NCBI GenBank assembly: GCA_049889215.1
Contig: JBMHDV010000022.1
Location: 1 to 41,139, forward strand
From: UBA817 sp049889215
GTDB taxonomy: Bacteria; Margulisbacteria; Marinamargulisbacteria; UBA817
Direction: 5' to 3'
DNA: 41,139 nucleotides
The stretch's first letter is position 1. Every line of letters begins with the position of its first letter. The position numbers and the translations under genes are program-made. The notes beneath the pieces were generated by a model. It did not search any database. It saw only the letters and a list, made by a program, of their open reading frames with translations, and was not told the DNA's origin. Below are positions 40,799 through 41,139 of this stretch, in pieces.

Positions 40799-41139
40799 AT
40801 GATTAAAGATATTATGACACAAAATATACACGATTTTCATATTCCTGTAATGGGAACAGCATTCACGATTGACACCCCATATAAAGTGGCTAGATTTGGT
40901 ATTTCATCCGTGGTTTCAATTGGGGATGATGAGCTATGTGAAAATATGCGTCAGTATTATTCAAAATTGCATGATATCAAGTTTGAATCCATCGACAAAA
41001 AAAATGATGTTGATTATCGTGCTAAAAGAATTACAGCTTACTTGGATTTATTAAATGATTTGATTAATCAGCAAGTTGAAGATATGAAAAACACATCATT
41101 TACGCAAGATTCTGATAATACTAAGTTTTTTGAATTACT
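40799..41139 (+). CDS. Start of an unidentified gene (partial, runs off the window)
   Basis: An open frame from ATG 40799 to the window end, 113 codons without a stop. It begins MIKDIMTQNIHDFHIPVMGT and continues FTIDTPYKVARFGISSVVSIGDDELCENM. The 'IPVMGTAFTIDTPYKVARFGISSVVS' wording recalls the start of a large TIM-barrel-like enzyme whose first strand leads into a cofactor site, but I cannot name the family. TATAAT at 40763-40768 would give a leader of about 24 bases, with AAAGGG as a weak ribosome-binding site. Divergent from bioB. Confidence 0.7.
   Translation, partial: MIKDIMTQNIHDFHIPVMGTAFTIDTPYKVARFGISSVVSIGDDELCENMRQYYSKLHDIKFESIDKKNDVDYRAKRITAYLDLLNDLINQQVEDMKNTSFTQDSDNTKFFEL

Noticed and set aside
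1..41139. CRISPR arrays, insertion sequences or rRNA genes
   Set aside because: No regularly spaced repeats, transposase genes or rRNA-like sequence were seen on either strand.

Overview
The window is an AT-rich, gene-dense stretch of a bacterial chromosome. The organism looks like a Gram-negative-type (two-membrane) bacterium: there is an RseP-like site-2 protease, an FtsEX pair, MreB, a SurA/PpiD-like envelope chaperone, two likely outer-membrane beta-barrel proteins and two likely lipoproteins. I cannot name the species. An uncultivated lineage is plausible, but that is a guess.

Layout. (1) 1-4150 is accessory. It holds the 3' end of an unidentified gene, an abortive-infection-type (Abi_C) gene, and facing it a tight four-gene phage cassette on the minus strand (ParB-methyltransferase fusion, small membrane protein, terminase small-subunit-like protein, terminase large subunit). 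The cassette lies just beyond the 3' end of a tRNA-Leu(GAG) gene (4334-4422), a classic integration position. (2) 4516-13200 is a six-gene plus-strand operon: M16 peptidase, RseP, transketolase, FtsE, FtsX, SurA-like/TPR protein. A convergent cutA follows. (3) 13572-15867 is a SPOR-domain protein, Maf and MreB (envelope and cell shape). A convergent unknown zinc-peptidase-like gene follows. (4) 17657-23832 holds pheS-pheT and mutS, which are visibly richer in G+C than their neighbours, separated by a small low-complexity gene with its own strong ribosome-binding site and terminator. (5) 23889-32379 is a run of mostly single genes on alternating strands: rfbC, prfC, a beta-barrel protein, an acetyltransferase, rpiB, DoxX, DUF423, a rhodanese lipoprotein, and several unknowns. 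(6) 32365-37079 is a four-gene overlapping minus-strand operon for membrane-lipid modification: flavin amine-oxidase-like protein, a DUF1365-cyclopropane-synthase-like fusion, DUF1295, and an exported protein. (7) 37116-41139 holds an unknown gene, a peroxiredoxin-superoxide dismutase pair, bioB, and the start of an unidentified gene that runs off the window.

The most striking signal is regulatory. About a dozen first-of-operon genes have a sigma-70-type -10 box that ends 6-8 bases (mostly 6) before the ATG. In the best cases a TTGNNN -35 box lies 16-17 bases further upstream. This puts the transcription start on or next to the start codon, so these mRNAs should be leaderless. A second class (peroxiredoxin, the 83-residue protein, a beta-barrel protein, DoxX, an unknown at 29374) has clear Shine-Dalgarno leaders. 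The pattern also corrects two gene starts (17552 and 29264). All functional calls rest on motif recognition by eye; no database search was run.
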